A DNA stretch of 13,709 nucleotides, from NCBI GenBank assembly GCA_018701055.1, contig JABIUH010000378.1, positions 1 through 13,709 of the forward strand, written 5' to 3'. Of this stretch, positions 13,666 through 13,709 are shown piece after piece. How positions within the stretch are numbered: position 1 is the stretch's first letter; each line of letters opens with the position of its first letter. The position numbers and the translations under genes are program-made. Under the pieces are notes generated by a model. The model saw only the letters and a list, made by a program, of their open reading frames with translations. It ran no database searches and was not told the DNA's origin. Source of the stretch: Woeseia sp. (GTDB taxonomy: Bacteria > Pseudomonadota > Gammaproteobacteria > Steroidobacterales > Woeseiaceae).

Positions 13666-13709
13666 CTTTGCTACATCGCTAAAACGTCCGGGTAAAAGTG
13701 TCACTACCA

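Noticed and set aside
1..13709. CRISPR array, transposase or integrase gene
   Set aside because: No regular spaced repeats, no DDE or tyrosine-recombinase motifs and no terminal inverted repeats of an insertion sequence were seen in the window.

Overview
The window looks like a piece of a gammaproteobacterial chromosome, probably from an uncultured marine or environmental lineage. The main evidence is the order pcnB-folK-deoxynucleoside kinase-panC, plus queG, a PPK2 and Tat-exported flavoproteins. It falls into an accessory left half (about 1-6875) and a housekeeping right half (6876-13709), separated by a tRNA-Glu(CTC) gene.

Left half. The window opens on the exact 3' half of a tRNA-Arg(ACG), from anticodon loop to CCA, on the minus strand and with no 5' half. 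About 100 bp inward lies an 11-bp tandem repeat. Together these look like the attachment site of an integrated element. Next come two fused gene relics: the last ~43 codons of a biotin carboxyl carrier domain and the first ~45 codons of a TonB-dependent receptor, joined in different frames. Then follows a leftward gene set read from right to left: TetR regulator, six-helix membrane protein, Tat-exported FAD oxidoreductase, secreted SnoaL/DUF4440-like protein, second Tat-exported FAD oxidoreductase, and the broken receptor. The two oxidoreductases are paralogues that resemble spermidine dehydrogenase (SpdH). A large composite palindrome, two TGTCA-N2-TGACA sites 22 bp apart, lies over the start of the TetR gene and probably controls the set. 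My reading is a periplasmic amine- or polyamine-oxidising module that once had an outer-membrane receptor; the substrate is unknown.

Middle. Positions 6380-6875 hold no convincing gene, only stop-poor sequence and possible remnants. tRNA-Glu and its promoter follow.

Right half. pcnB (poly(A) polymerase), folK (folate synthesis), a deoxynucleoside kinase and panC (pantothenate synthesis) run rightward with little or no spacing. panB, often found beside panC, is absent here. panC itself has an N-terminal frameshift and an Asn in place of the first His of the HxGH motif. Facing them are three leftward genes: queG (queuosine synthesis), a PPK2 polyphosphate kinase, and a cyclic-nucleotide-binding-domain/GGDEF protein with intact active and inhibitory sites. 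Six of the seven protein genes in this half need TTG or GTG starts, whereas most genes of the left operon start with ATG and two have near-consensus ribosome binding sites.
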